Assembly (NCBI RefSeq): GCF_009882985.1
Contig: NZ_WTUZ01000016.1
Coordinates: 247,474-311,473 of the forward strand
DNA: 64,000 nucleotides
Reading direction: 5' to 3'
Origin: Paenibacillus silvestris
GTDB lineage: Bacteria; Bacillota; Bacilli; Paenibacillales; NBRC-103111
Position numbers and translations under genes: made by a program
The notes under the pieces: model-generated
The model's database searches: none
What the model saw: only the letters and a program-made list of their open reading frames with translations
Told to the model about the DNA's origin: nothing
Shown: positions 44,439 through 53,539 of the stretch, one piece after another
How positions within the stretch are numbered: the first letter of the stretch is position 1
How the letters are laid out: every line of letters begins with the position of its first letter

Positions 44439-44567
44439 CAACTAGAGTGGTTGAGGAAGGATTTGTCCCAAGTTGTATCGGCAATTCCCGTTACAGCCAA
44501 TTTCGTGTGGCAGCCTCCCCTTGGAAGGAAGGGAATGGGGGCGTCATTCGCGAATTTGTTCATGTAG
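44439..44567 (+). pseudogene. Fragment of a calcineurin-like phosphoesterase gene
   Basis: Bases 44439-44471 are identical over 33 nt to 54320-54352, which lies inside the intact metallophosphoesterase gene and encodes QLEWLRKDLSQ. Here the same frame continues for 42 codons to TAG, with a weakly phosphoesterase-like stretch (VVSAIPVTANFVWQPPLG). No start codon, metal-binding motifs or remainder of the gene are present. It appears to be a leftover piece of a second phosphoesterase gene in the leader region of the isomerase gene. Confidence 0.5.
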
Positions 44568-44630
44568 TAAAAAGTCCCAGCCATAAAGGTCACCATGTGG
44601 GTAATGGAAACGAATACGGGAGGTAAGAAG

Positions 44631-45503
44631 ATGAAAATCGGATTAAGTTCGTATAGTTTACTGCAGGCATTGAAATCAGAGAAAATGACAATTTTGGATG
44701 CCGTTGACTGGGTGAAAGAGAACGGCGGCGAACATCTGGAACTTGTTCCTTACGGCTACACGCTGGTGGATAATCTGGAGCTCGCTGATCAGCTCAGGGA
44801 TAAGGCGGAGGTGGTCGGCATCGACCTCTCCAACTATTCCATTCCCGCTAATTTCGTACAGGAAACGGAGGCGGAATTCGCCGCAGAAATGGATCGCGTC
44901 AAGCAGCACGTTGATCTTGTACATCGATTGGGTATGAAACATATGCGCCATGATGTCACCGCTTTCACATTGCCTCCTGAGAAAATGACCATCCAATATT
45001 TTGAGGATAGCTTACCGCTAATTGTTCGCGGCAGCCAAATCATTGCTGACTATGCGGCTGAATATGGCATTACGACAACAATTGAAAATCACGGCTTTTC
45101 TGTGCAAGCAAGCGATCGTGTGCAACGTGTGCTGTTCGAAGTGAATCGGCCTAATTTCAAAACAACGTTGGATATAGGCAATTTTATGTGTGTAGATGAA
45201 GCTCCGTTGGTTGGCGTGCGCAAGAATTTGCCGTATGCTTCCTTAGTTCACTTTAAGGATTTTTACTTCCGACCGTATTTCCAAGACCCGGGAGAAGGGA
45301 ATTGGTTCCGGACATCCAATGGAAATTATTTAAGAGGCGCGATCGTAGGCCAAGGAGATATCGAGATCCGCGAAGTCATCAAGCTGATCAAAAGCTCAGG
45401 TTATGACGGCTATGTAACGGTGGAATTCGAAGGAATGGAAGATTGCGAGTTGGGCTCACGTCTCGGCATGAACAACTTGAGACGATTGTGGGACGAAAAT
45501 TAA
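44631..45503 (+). CDS. Sugar phosphate isomerase/epimerase (AP_endonuc_2 fold)
   Basis: This 290-residue cytoplasmic TIM-barrel protein resembles the IolE/IolH and xylose-isomerase-like family. The ATG at 44631 follows GGGAGGTAAG; the longer frame from 44595 lacks this support. Candidate metal ligands are E in TTIENHG, D in TTLDIGNF, H in LVHFKDFY and E in VTVEFEG. It probably interconverts or dehydrates an unusual sugar or inositol-like compound delivered by the nearby MFS transporter. The DeoR operator-like sequence upstream supports that link. The exact substrate is open. Confidence 0.88.
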   Translation: MKIGLSSYSLLQALKSEKMTILDAVDWVKENGGEHLELVPYGYTLVDNLELADQLRDKAEVVGIDLSNYSIPANFVQETEAEFAAEMDRVKQHVDLVHRLGMKHMRHDVTAFTLPPEKMTIQYFEDSLPLIVRGSQIIADYAAEYGITTTIENHGFSVQASDRVQRVLFEVNRPNFKTTLDIGNFMCVDEAPLVGVRKNLPYASLVHFKDFYFRPYFQDPGEGNWFRTSNGNYLRGAIVGQGDIEIREVIKLIKSSGYDGYVTVEFEGMEDCELGSRLGMNNLRRLWDEN

Positions 45504-45515
45504 TAGGAAATGACG

Positions 45516-45556
45516 GGGCTGCCTTCGCTTGATACGAGCGATTGGCAGCTCTTTTT
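45516..45556. terminator. Bidirectional terminator between isomerase and AraC genes
   Basis: GGGCTGCC with CGCT pairs with AGCG and GGCAGCTC across about 45516-45551, followed by TTTTT. It serves the isomerase on the plus strand and overlaps the stop of the convergent AraC gene. Confidence 0.8.
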
Positions 45557-46358
45557 AGGTTTGACGACGAAATGCGCTTGGTGACAATCCGAACTTCTTT
45601 TTAAACAGCTTGGAAAAGTGGAATTCATCATAAAATTGCAAATGGGCGGCGATCTCTTTGATGGATAAGCTTGTTGTCTCCAGCGATATTTTGGCCGATT
45701 CAAGCTTTAAATTCAACATATATTCGCTGGGAGAAACGCCTGTTATAGAGCGAAAGCGAGAGAAGAAAGTAGTCCGAGACATGCCGCTTTGGGCAACAAG
45801 TTCATCGACCCGAATCACTTTGTCCAAATTTCGGTGGATATAAATCATGATGTTATTGAGCTCTGTATGGCGAGCAGCAGGGGCAGCGGAATGCTCCTTA
45901 GCGAAGAGTAACGTCATTTCCTGCAGGAGGATATTGGCTGAATAAGCATATCCAAATGGCTCAGCAATCAATAGATCGATGATTCGTTCACACAGTTGAA
46001 TAGCTTCAGCTATTTTCCCTGTTGAAACCACCTCGTTCACGGGCAATTGCAGAGATTGCATGGCGTCCAGGGAGCTGAAGTCAAGATAATAAAACTTCCA
46101 GTCATTGCCCTGACATCTGTATGATGTGGGTTTTCCATCTGGAACGATAAAATACGAGCCTGCATGCAAGTCATACTGCTGTTCCCCTTGAGAAAGAAGC
46201 CCCTTGCCTTCGTAGGTAATAAATAGGCCGGGAACTTCAAAACCATTTCCTCTGATGTTCGTGTAGGTATCATTCGCTTGGACTTTCCAAATCGAAATAA
46301 AGGAGGCGAGAGGGATTGGTGTATTTCCAATACCGTAGGGGATATTCATGAAGGACAT
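45555..46358 (-). CDS. AraC-family regulator (divergent from PhyH gene)
   Basis: This 267-residue regulator has an N-terminal cupin-like domain (GEQQYDLHAGSYFIVPDGKP) and a C-terminal double HTH (IRVDELVAQSGMSRTTFF, then LQFYDEFHFSKLFKK). AAGGAGA about 10 bp upstream supports the start at 46358. It is divergent from the dioxygenase gene across a 174-bp AT-rich region and is its probable regulator. Confidence 0.88.
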   Translation of the reverse strand: MSFMNIPYGIGNTPIPLASFISIWKVQANDTYTNIRGNGFEVPGLFITYEGKGLLSQGEQQYDLHAGSYFIVPDGKPTSYRCQGNDWKFYYLDFSSLDAMQSLQLPVNEVVSTGKIAEAIQLCERIIDLLIAEPFGYAYSANILLQEMTLLFAKEHSAAPAARHTELNNIMIYIHRNLDKVIRVDELVAQSGMSRTTFFSRFRSITGVSPSEYMLNLKLESAKISLETTSLSIKEIAAHLQFYDEFHFSKLFKKKFGLSPSAFRRQT

Positions 46359-46532
46359 GGAACAACGTCTCCTTGGAAATCGTTCTAATGTACATTTAAT
46401 TGAAGGGTATTAGCTAGAATTAGTAATATATTTGTACAATTATACATGAAATTAAACCATCAATCCATGGTTGGAAACAGCTAATTCCTCTACACTTAAA
46501 TCAGAAACCACAAGTAGAGGAGAGTATGTGCA

Positions 46533-47357
46533 ATGATGGTGAAAGTCGGAACGCGTGAATTTGAGATGGATGGCGAGCAATTGACAGAGCTTCGAAGCTC
46601 CAATGATATTTTGCATGATAAGCAGGCACTGCGTGAACGGATGGAGGAAGACGGCTATCTATTAATTCGTGGGTTTCATGATAGAGATAAGGTGCTGGAA
46701 GCACGGACGAGTATTTTGGAAAAAATGGCTCAAATGGGCAAGCTGAATCGGGATACGCAGTTGGAAGAAGGCGTTATGGCCGACGGCAGCAAAACCATTT
46801 TTATGGGGGGAACGAACGAAGACCTGCCCGCTCTGTTGAATGTATTGAATGGCGAACATATCATGCGCTTTTTCGATGAGTTTATTGGGGAACAATCGTT
46901 AACGTATCATTACAAATGGCTGCGGGCCGTAGGCAAAGGGGATTTCACCGGAGCGCACTACGATATTGTGTATATGGGCAGAGGCACACAGAATGTCTAC
47001 ACCGTATGGTCGCCACTTGGAGATGTATCTTATGAAATGGGTGGACTGGCTATTTGCCTAGGTTCTCACCGTTTCGAGAAATTAAAGCAATCCTACGGAT
47101 CCAAAGATGCAGATCGGGATGGAGTCGGTCATTATACCGATGATCCGCTTGTCATCACAGAGAAGTTTGGCGGCAAGTGGGCAACAACGGAATTTCAAGC
47201 TGGGGATGTATTGATATTCGGTATGTTTTTAATGCACTGCTCGCTTGAAAATACGACTAACCAGTACCGGATTAGTGTTGATGCGAGATATCAATCGGCC
47301 AGTGAGCAGGTTGATGAGAGATGGAGCGGGAAAAAGCCGAAGGGTCATCATAAATAA
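46533..47357 (+). CDS. Phytanoyl-CoA dioxygenase (PhyH) family oxygenase
   Basis: This 274-residue non-heme Fe(II)/2-oxoglutarate oxygenase has candidate iron ligands H142 and D144 (GAHYDIVYM) and H235 (MHCSLENTT), and R246 (NQYRIS) for 2-oxoglutarate. The N-terminus has the family LRERMEEDGYLLIRGF opening. GAGGAG precedes the start. These enzymes hydroxylate varied small molecules. Bacterial members next to AraC regulators are common in carbohydrate-rich regions without known substrate. It forms a single-gene unit ended by a strong terminator. Confidence 0.9.
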   Translation: MMVKVGTREFEMDGEQLTELRSSNDILHDKQALRERMEEDGYLLIRGFHDRDKVLEARTSILEKMAQMGKLNRDTQLEEGVMADGSKTIFMGGTNEDLPALLNVLNGEHIMRFFDEFIGEQSLTYHYKWLRAVGKGDFTGAHYDIVYMGRGTQNVYTVWSPLGDVSYEMGGLAICLGSHRFEKLKQSYGSKDADRDGVGHYTDDPLVITEKFGGKWATTEFQAGDVLIFGMFLMHCSLENTTNQYRISVDARYQSASEQVDERWSGKKPKGHHK

Positions 47358-47363
47358 AATGCG

Positions 47364-47408
47364 AAGAGGCTGTCTCAAAGTCAGAAATGACTTAAGAGAT
47401 AGCCTCTT
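47364..47408. terminator. Bidirectional terminator between PhyH and GNAT genes
   Basis: AAGAGGCTGTCTCAAAGTCA (47364-47383) and its near-complement at 47388-47407 enclose a GAAA loop. The two genes are convergent, so it serves both. Confidence 0.9.
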
Positions 47409-47423
47409 ATTTATGCCTTGGCG

Positions 47424-48275
47424 TCATTGGAATTGGATGACGATAGAGTCCGTAATCTCTTCATATCCAATTTGTTTATAAACATAATTTGACGTGGGGT
47501 TGCTTTGATCTGCGTATAAGCTTGCGGTTTGAAAGCCACGATCCAGCAGCATTTGCGTAAATGCAGCCACACAATCAGAAGCATATCCTTTTTTTCTATG
47601 ATTGCTAGGTGTGTAGACATAGGTTATGGTGATATTGTGCCTCGTAGGGCGAGTGGCATAGGCCATGGAAACCAGCTCGCCACTTACTTCCCATGCAACT
47701 AAATTTCCTTTATTAATCAGAAAGGTGGCCTTGTTAGACGCTTCTTCTAAACTAAGAGGTTGTTTCGTTTCCAGGCAGAACTGATAGACCCACTCTTTTA
47801 TTAACGGATGGTCGCTATCAACCACTTGCCGAAGGTTCCCATTCGTATGCCGTGTATGATTAACCTTCTCTAGCTTATAAATGGTTTGTTCCATGAGGAT
47901 ACGGGAAGGTGTACCCTTAGCTTGGGCTATATACATGGCAAGTTCGATGGTTATTTTCTTTTCACCAATAAAGCCTGGGATGGTTTGAATGGTTTGCGCT
48001 AGCTTCCCTCCAAGATCGTGTATGTCCTGTGAGGAGAGAGCAGCGGGTTTTGATAAAATAATTTGTTTTGGATGTGTTTGAAACAAGACAAGTGCTATGT
48101 TGTCATTATTCCTTACAGCAGCCATCAAAAGGGGAGTTAGGTCTTGCTCGCTCAAAGATTGCAAAACACCTAATAATAAATTGTTGGCGGCTTCATCTTG
48201 TTCTAAGAAAGAGATCACGTCTTGTTTGAATGCGGTCAGACTCTCATACTTGTCAATACGTATCAATGGTTCCAT
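47424..48275 (-). CDS. GNAT-family N-acetyltransferase
   Basis: This 283-residue protein has a variable N-terminal half and a C-terminal GNAT domain with the acetyl-CoA loop NHRKKGYASD and the end-strand YVYKQIGYEEI. The acceptor is unknown. The ATG at 48275 is directly abutted by AAAGGGG. TTG at 48266 would have better spacing, so the true protein may be three residues shorter. It is unrelated to the neighbouring sugar genes as far as can be seen. Confidence 0.87.
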   Translation of the reverse strand: MEPLIRIDKYESLTAFKQDVISFLEQDEAANNLLLGVLQSLSEQDLTPLLMAAVRNNDNIALVLFQTHPKQIILSKPAALSSQDIHDLGGKLAQTIQTIPGFIGEKKITIELAMYIAQAKGTPSRILMEQTIYKLEKVNHTRHTNGNLRQVVDSDHPLIKEWVYQFCLETKQPLSLEEASNKATFLINKGNLVAWEVSGELVSMAYATRPTRHNITITYVYTPSNHRKKGYASDCVAAFTQMLLDRGFQTASLYADQSNPTSNYVYKQIGYEEITDSIVIQFQ

Positions 48276-48399
48276 CCCCTTTCGAAATATCAGCGATTAC
48301 GAATAAAAGGTTAATACATCCTTAGATCCTACATATACTCAAGTAATATTTTGTAAAAAGCGGGTCGTTATTGACCTATCCGAAGGTGAGGCTGTCTCC

Positions 48400-48633
48400 A
48401 TGCAAAAGATGTTGGAATCTGATGCGGATCTTTTTATCGCAGCTTTATCTCAATCGACGGTTTCCGTGCTGCAGACCGATGCTGAGGGTGTTTACTGTGA
48501 AGTAGACCGCGGAATTATTGAAAAATTTACGAACAAATCGGTCCGCTTAAGCACGATAATGGATGAAATTTGCTACTACTACCGAGATGATGGGACCATT
48601 TTCCGGGTGGAAACGACAGAAATAGAGGGATAG
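48400..48633 (+). CDS. Small hypothetical protein, 77 aa
   Basis: I do not recognise this protein. It is short, acidic, without signal peptide or membrane helix, and rich in alpha/beta-type alternation (VSVLQTDAEGVYCEVDRGII). AAGGTGAGG upstream of ATG 48400 and sensible codon use support it as real. It lies between a GNAT gene and an exported protein with no obvious shared role. Confidence 0.55.
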   Translation: MQKMLESDADLFIAALSQSTVSVLQTDAEGVYCEVDRGIIEKFTNKSVRLSTIMDEICYYYRDDGTIFRVETTEIEG

Positions 48634-48703
48634 CTTTCGAATAATTTAATGTTAGGCGAAAAAATCCACAATATCAATAGGTAAATAGGAGAGTGACTAT
48701 ACA

Positions 48704-49843
48704 TTGGGTAAATGGAAAGCGGGAACAGTCGGCTTCGTATGTGGCGCCTTATTCTTCTCAGGGCTTACTTACGCGGCGACTGATGCTGTGGGGATAGACG
48801 TTTATTTTCGCAAATTGCAGTATTATTTCGATGGGGAGAGCAAGCAGCCTCCGAAGGATTTACAGGGGTTTATTTACAAAGATACAACTTATGTACCGCT
48901 AAGATTCCTGTCTGAATCGTTAGGGAAACCGGTAAGCTGGGATGATGCAACAAGCTCTATCTATGTTGGGGACAAGCCCGTTCAGAATCAAGCGCCAGGA
49001 ACGTCAGCGTTGCAAGTATTTCCTAAAGACAACCCATGGAATACCGATATTTCCAGCTACCCTGTTCATCAGAAATCGGCGCAGTTTCTCGCCTCCATTG
49101 GCTTGAATACGAGTCTGCATGCTGATTTCGGCACGATGTGGGAAGGTGCCCCTATCGGTATTCCATATACGATTGTGGGTGGTGATCAGCCGAAGGTCAA
49201 TGTGACGTTCACCGACTATGGCGACGAGAGCGATCCTGGTCCCTACCCAATCCCACTGAATGCGCCTATCGAGGGCGGGCCTAACAGCGACGGCGACCGT
49301 CATGTGGTCGTTGTGGATAAAGACAATCAATACCTGTATGAATTGTTTAACGCACACCCGACTGCTGGTGGCTGGGAAGCATCGAACGGGGCCAAATGGG
49401 ATTTGAAATCGAACGCTTTGCGGACAAAATACTGGACATCTGCTGACGCAGCCGGTCTGCCGATTTTCCCGGGTCTTGTCCGTTATGATGAAGCATCTGC
49501 TGGGGAAATCAACCATGCTCTGCGATTCACTGTTCGCAAAACACAAAAGGGATTCATCGCTCCAGCCACCCATTATGCTTCGAGCAGTACGGACGCTAAT
49601 CTTCCTCCTATGGGGCTAAGAATGAGGTTGAAGGATGATTTTGACATTTCCGGCTACTCGCCAACGAATCAAGCCATCCTTCGTGCCATGAAGAAATATG
49701 GCATGATCGTTGCGGATAACGGCAGTGATCTTTATGTCAGCGGTGCGCCTGATCCGAAATGGGATGACGATGACTTGCAGAAGCTGAGCAAACTGAAAGG
49801 CAGCGACTTTGAGGTCGTGGATACGGGTCCGATCGAAAAATAG
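48704..49843 (+). CDS. Exported stalk/copper-amine-oxidase-N-like domain protein
   Basis: This 379-residue exported protein starts at TTG 48704 after AGGAGAG. It has a signal peptide (VGFVCGALFFSGLTYAA), then a short stalk-type domain (YKDTTYVPLRFLSESLGKPV) like the copper amine oxidase N-terminal repeat used in Bacillota surface proteins. The remaining 270 residues form an unfamiliar domain with many Gly, Pro and Asp residues (NPWNTDISSYPVH, GDRHVVVVDKDNQYLYELF, GLRMRLKDDFDISGY). No catalytic motif was recognised. It may be a surface or wall-associated glycan-binding or hydrolytic domain; this is only a guess. Confidence 0.7.
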   Translation: MGKWKAGTVGFVCGALFFSGLTYAATDAVGIDVYFRKLQYYFDGESKQPPKDLQGFIYKDTTYVPLRFLSESLGKPVSWDDATSSIYVGDKPVQNQAPGTSALQVFPKDNPWNTDISSYPVHQKSAQFLASIGLNTSLHADFGTMWEGAPIGIPYTIVGGDQPKVNVTFTDYGDESDPGPYPIPLNAPIEGGPNSDGDRHVVVVDKDNQYLYELFNAHPTAGGWEASNGAKWDLKSNALRTKYWTSADAAGLPIFPGLVRYDEASAGEINHALRFTVRKTQKGFIAPATHYASSSTDANLPPMGLRMRLKDDFDISGYSPTNQAILRAMKKYGMIVADNGSDLYVSGAPDPKWDDDDLQKLSKLKGSDFEVVDTGPIEK

Positions 49844-49860
49844 GATTAAATAGATGATAA

Positions 49861-49898
49861 AAACAGCCGCTCAAAGTTACCTTTGAACGGCTGTTTTT
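49861..49898. terminator. Bidirectional terminator before DinB gene
   Basis: AAACAGCCGCTCAAAG (49861-49876) pairs with CTTTGAACGGCTGTTT around a TTAC loop, followed by TTGG. Convergent genes lie on both sides. Confidence 0.9.
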
Positions 49899-49908
49899 GG
49901 TTTGCTGC

Positions 49909-50364
49909 TTATTTCAACACTTTCATCATAGCGGAGATAACGCCCAAATGGTTAGCTTCATGCATGACACTGGAGTTGATTAGCTGTTCAATGGTTGCAG
50001 CTTTCAGCATATTCTCTTTGACTGGCACTTCCAGTTTATCGTGCAAGGACTCGCGAATTTGAGCCGGTTGTTCTTTCAGCTGTGCGATGATATCGTCCCA
50101 TGCAGGCGGTTCTTCTTGCCAATCCGCAGGCCTTGTGCCATTGCCAAAAAAGGAGATATAGTTGTTCGGTACTAACGAAGCTTGTTCGGAAAGAGTGAAT
50201 ACAAGGCGATCCGTCACCGCAAGTACGTGACCGATCTGCCAATGAACGCTATTGTTAAACCCTTCTGGCACGACATTTCTTAGGTCTTCAGGACATCCTT
50301 CCACTAGTTTTAGCAACCGATTGCGGTACTTGTCCAATGCTCCGAATAAAAAGGTATCTCTCAT
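49909..50364 (-). CDS. DinB-family protein
   Basis: This four-helix DinB/YfiT-like protein has about 151 residues. The start at 50364 (MRDTFLFGALDKY) is chosen because AGGAGG lies 10 bp upstream. An ATG two codons earlier would have only 4 bp, and the longer frame to 50430 lacks support. Likely metal-binding histidines occur in SVHWQIGHVL and MHEANHLG. Family members are metal-dependent thiol transferases or stress proteins. It has no visible link to the glycan genes. Confidence 0.82.
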   Translation of the reverse strand: MRDTFLFGALDKYRNRLLKLVEGCPEDLRNVVPEGFNNSVHWQIGHVLAVTDRLVFTLSEQASLVPNNYISFFGNGTRPADWQEEPPAWDDIIAQLKEQPAQIRESLHDKLEVPVKENMLKAATIEQLINSSVMHEANHLGVISAMMKVLK

Positions 50365-50444
50365 TATCATCAATCCTCCTGTAATTATGAATGAAAAGGT
50401 CTCGACTACCATTGTACCATCTTGTTCCATGATCTACATACAAA

Positions 50445-51323
50445 TCAGCTATCCCGCAGCAGCTTTCGGACATATTCCTTAGGCGTGCAGCTATTATAGC
50501 GTTTAAACAGCTCATAAAAATGAGCCATATTCTCGATCCCCACAGTCACGGCTATATCGGTGACAATGTCGGTTTTGGTAATGAGCAGCTGCTCGGCTTT
50601 GCGAATCCGCTGCCGGTTCACATAATCGGTGAATGAGACACCAACGCATTTTTTGAAAAATTTAGAGAAATACGTATAGCTCATGCCAGCGCTCCGGCTA
50701 ACTTCTTCCATGTCAATTTTTTCTCCCAAATGAGCTTCTACATAATCGAGGATAGGCCTCATGACAGTCGCATCCACGAAACCGAAAGGCTGCAGCAGCT
50801 CGCGCCGGTCATGGCGCAGCAGCGTTAGCAGCAAGTGCTTGATATGCATGCTCATGGCAATTTCATAGCCTTTCGTTTTGGCCATCATTTCGGCATGAAT
50901 ATCGACAATGATTCGGCCGATTTCCTGTTTGGAGCGCTCATTCTCAAGGAACATGTAGTTCAAATCTTCAAGCGGCCGCACCATTTCGGAGAAATGCCGA
51001 TAATACATCATCATCGCAGGATCAAAATAGGGCTGAAGATCGACGTGAAGCACGATGTAGACGAGCGGTTCGTCTTCCGGCTTATAACTGTGATGAAGCT
51101 GGGAAGAGCCGATAAGCACGACTTCTCCCGGCGAGAGGTGATAGAGATTGTCCGGTGTACGAATGTCAAGCTTTCCTTCTTGTACAATAATCAGTTCAAC
51201 CTCTTTATGATAGTGCCATGGCTGCTCATGCTGATGACTCTTCGGACTTGTATTGGTGAACTGCCAGACCTTCATGCATAGGTGTTCATTCTGATAATGA
51301 ATGGGTTCTTTGAACGTTTCCAT
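50445..51323 (-). CDS. AraC-family regulator (divergent from oxidoreductases)
   Basis: This 292-residue regulator has an N-terminal cupin-like sensor (YHLSPGEVVLIGSSQLHHSY) and a C-terminal double HTH (IDMEEVSRSAGMSYTYFSKF, then VGIENMAHFYELFKR). The ATG at 51323 has AGGTGA about 9 bp upstream; the GTG at 51335 lies inside that sequence and is rejected. It is divergent from the two oxidoreductase genes over about 130 bp and probably controls them. Confidence 0.88.
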   Translation of the reverse strand: METFKEPIHYQNEHLCMKVWQFTNTSPKSHQHEQPWHYHKEVELIIVQEGKLDIRTPDNLYHLSPGEVVLIGSSQLHHSYKPEDEPLVYIVLHVDLQPYFDPAMMMYYRHFSEMVRPLEDLNYMFLENERSKQEIGRIIVDIHAEMMAKTKGYEIAMSMHIKHLLLTLLRHDRRELLQPFGFVDATVMRPILDYVEAHLGEKIDMEEVSRSAGMSYTYFSKFFKKCVGVSFTDYVNRQRIRKAEQLLITKTDIVTDIAVTVGIENMAHFYELFKRYNSCTPKEYVRKLLRDS

Positions 51324-51452
51324 AAGTAATATCACCTAGTCCATTACTGCAAATTTGGATATAAACAAGACAAACCGTGTCATTTTTGAAAAGCGCTGGA
51401 ATCGGTATGATTGCTTTAATTAGTATACAACAATTGAAAGGGCGAGTGAGAG

Positions 51453-52430
51453 ATGAAAGTGGCAGTGGTCGGCTGTGGCGGTATGGGACAGTGGCATGCG
51501 ATGAGTTATGCGAAGATGCCCGGTGTAGAACTGGTTGGCGTATGTGATATTCAAGTTGAGTATGCGGAAGTAGCTGCAAAAAAAGTGGGAACGACAGCGT
51601 TCACGACTTTTGAGGAGATGCTTTCGGCTGTTGATTTTGAGGTTGTCAGTATAGCCGTTCCTACCTACTTGCATAAAGAGGTTGTTTTTCAAGCCGCAAA
51701 AGCAGGAAAACATGTTATCTGTGAGAAACCGGTGGCGCTCCATTTGGAAGATGCCAAAGAAATGATCGCATGCTGTGAGGAAAATGAGGTCCGCCTATTC
51801 ATCGGACATGTTGTACGCTTTTTCCCTGAATATGCGCAGATGAAGCAGCAGATGGATTCGGGTCGAATCGGCAGAGTTGGTGTTGCGAATGCCCGGCGTG
51901 TAGGAGGCCATCCAGGAGAAGCCAAATCCTGGTTTATGGACGCAGACAAAAGCGGAGGTGTAATCGTCGATTTGATGATACACGACATCGATTTCATGCG
52001 TTGGACGCTAGGCGAGGTCAAGTCGGTTTATGGGATGAACAAATGTGATGGGACGATGGATTATGCGCTCGTTACGCTGGTTTTTGAAAGCGGCGCAGTG
52101 GCTAATCTGGAAGCATTCTGGGGCTATCCGGGATCCTTCCGCTATGCGGCGGAGTTCGCAGGCTCCGAGGGACTTGTTCGCACCGATAGTTTGAATGCAC
52201 AATCACTGCAAATACGCAAGTCAGCTCCTCCAGAGAGCGGAGGGAAAGTTGTTGAAATTCCACAAAGCCCGAGCTTCTTCGATCCGTATTATAGGGAGCT
52301 TGAACATTTTCTGACTTGCATCCGCGAGGGCAGCGATCCGATCGTAACCGCGCAAGATGCTTGCGAAGCATTAAGAATCGCCAAAGCAGCGCTTGAATCC
52401 ATTCAGACTGGCAAAGCTGTACGGCTGTAA
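51453..52430 (+). CDS. Gfo/Idh/MocA-family oxidoreductase 1
   Basis: This 325-residue NAD(P)-dependent sugar oxidoreductase has an N-terminal Rossmann loop VAVVGCGGMGQWHA, the cofactor/substrate motif CEKPVAL, and the C-terminal-domain signature DLMIHDIDFMRW with a likely catalytic His. It acts on a sugar, sugar acid or inositol-like substrate in the cytosol. It is followed by a second family member after 30 bp, so the two probably form a short pathway. Confidence 0.92.
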   Translation: MKVAVVGCGGMGQWHAMSYAKMPGVELVGVCDIQVEYAEVAAKKVGTTAFTTFEEMLSAVDFEVVSIAVPTYLHKEVVFQAAKAGKHVICEKPVALHLEDAKEMIACCEENEVRLFIGHVVRFFPEYAQMKQQMDSGRIGRVGVANARRVGGHPGEAKSWFMDADKSGGVIVDLMIHDIDFMRWTLGEVKSVYGMNKCDGTMDYALVTLVFESGAVANLEAFWGYPGSFRYAAEFAGSEGLVRTDSLNAQSLQIRKSAPPESGGKVVEIPQSPSFFDPYYRELEHFLTCIREGSDPIVTAQDACEALRIAKAALESIQTGKAVRL

Positions 52431-52460
52431 ATGGGCCAAACATAACGGGAGGGACATATC

Positions 52461-53447
52461 ATGAGTTCGTTGAAAATAGGCATGATTAGCTTCGCGCATG
52501 GTCATGCATTCAGTTATTTGAATAGTTTGCTAGAGCTGCCTGATGTCCAAATTGTTGGGATTGCTGATGATGTGAAAAGCCGGGTTGAGGGTATCACGGA
52601 GCGACACGGAGTGCCGTATTACGCCGATTACCGCGATTTGCTCGCACAAGATGTTGATGCCGTAGTCATTTGCTCGGAGAACGTTCATCACGCCAAGCTT
52701 GTGATCGACGCAGCGAATGCGAAGAAGCATGTGCTTTGCGAGAAGCCGCTCGGCACGACAATGGAAGAGATGGAGCAAATGATTGCTGCCTGCAAAGAGA
52801 ACGGCGTGCAACTAATGACAGCTTTTCCCTGCCGTTACTTGGCGGCTGTGGTGCGGGCGAAAGAAGCCATCGAGCGTGGCGATATCGGTGACATCGTCGC
52901 GATCAAAGGGACGAATCACGGAGGCAACCCTGGCGGATGGTTCATCGACAAAAGCTTATCCGGAGGCGGGGCTGTGCTGGATCACACCGTGCACGTGATG
53001 GACCTCATGAACTGGTTCCTGCAGTCGGAAGTGAAGGAAGTATACGCTTATGCGGCTACGCTTTTCAGAGAAGAGCTGGAAGTGGAAGATGCCGGCATGC
53101 TGCACATCAAGTTCGACAACGGCGTATTCGCGGTACTGGATACGAGCTGGTCGCGCCCCAAATCGTTCCCGACATGGGGAGATGTGACGATGGAGATTGT
53201 GGGCACTCAGGGGGTCATCTCAGTGGACGGGTTCGCGCAGAAAAATGACCTGTTCAGCGATGCAGTGGGTAAAGGGCAATATACCTTCTGGGGAGATGAT
53301 ATGGACGCTTATATGATTCGTGACTTCGTCAAGGCGCTGCTCCAAGGCGAGCCGGTGCCAGTCACGGGTGAAGATGGTTTAAAGGCGGCGCAAGTAGCGC
53401 TTGCTGCCTATGAGTCTGCCAAACTTGGGCAGCCTGTCGCGATGTAG
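52461..53447 (+). CDS. Gfo/Idh/MocA-family oxidoreductase 2
   Basis: This 328-residue second oxidoreductase begins MSSLKIGMISFAHGHAFSYL, where the usual Gly-rich nucleotide loop is replaced by SFAHGHAFS, a variation known in some family branches. CEKPLGTT and VLDHTVHVMDLMNWF are present. GGGAGGGA precedes the start. Two adjacent paralogues may carry out linked oxidation and reduction at different carbons of one sugar; this is inference. Confidence 0.9.
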   Translation: MSSLKIGMISFAHGHAFSYLNSLLELPDVQIVGIADDVKSRVEGITERHGVPYYADYRDLLAQDVDAVVICSENVHHAKLVIDAANAKKHVLCEKPLGTTMEEMEQMIAACKENGVQLMTAFPCRYLAAVVRAKEAIERGDIGDIVAIKGTNHGGNPGGWFIDKSLSGGGAVLDHTVHVMDLMNWFLQSEVKEVYAYAATLFREELEVEDAGMLHIKFDNGVFAVLDTSWSRPKSFPTWGDVTMEIVGTQGVISVDGFAQKNDLFSDAVGKGQYTFWGDDMDAYMIRDFVKALLQGEPVPVTGEDGLKAAQVALAAYESAKLGQPVAM

Positions 53448-53453
53448 GATGTA

Positions 53454-53500
53454 AGCCCGTTTCATTTAGTCTTTTGGACTAGATGAGCGGGCTTTTTTTT
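53454..53500 (+). terminator. Terminator after oxidoreductase pair
   Basis: AGCCCG (53454-53459) and CGGGCT (53488-53493), with inner TTCAT/ATGAG pairing and a TTTTTTT tail, form a clear terminator. Confidence 0.88.
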
Positions 53501-53539
53501 GTTGCTATCGCTCGAGCACTTTCTCCCTTGCCAGAGGGA

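Noticed and set aside
49004..49573. Minus-strand ORF of 189 codons within the exported stalk-like gene
   Set aside because: The plus-strand protein has a signal peptide and stalk domain; the minus-strand frame shows no domain or start signal.
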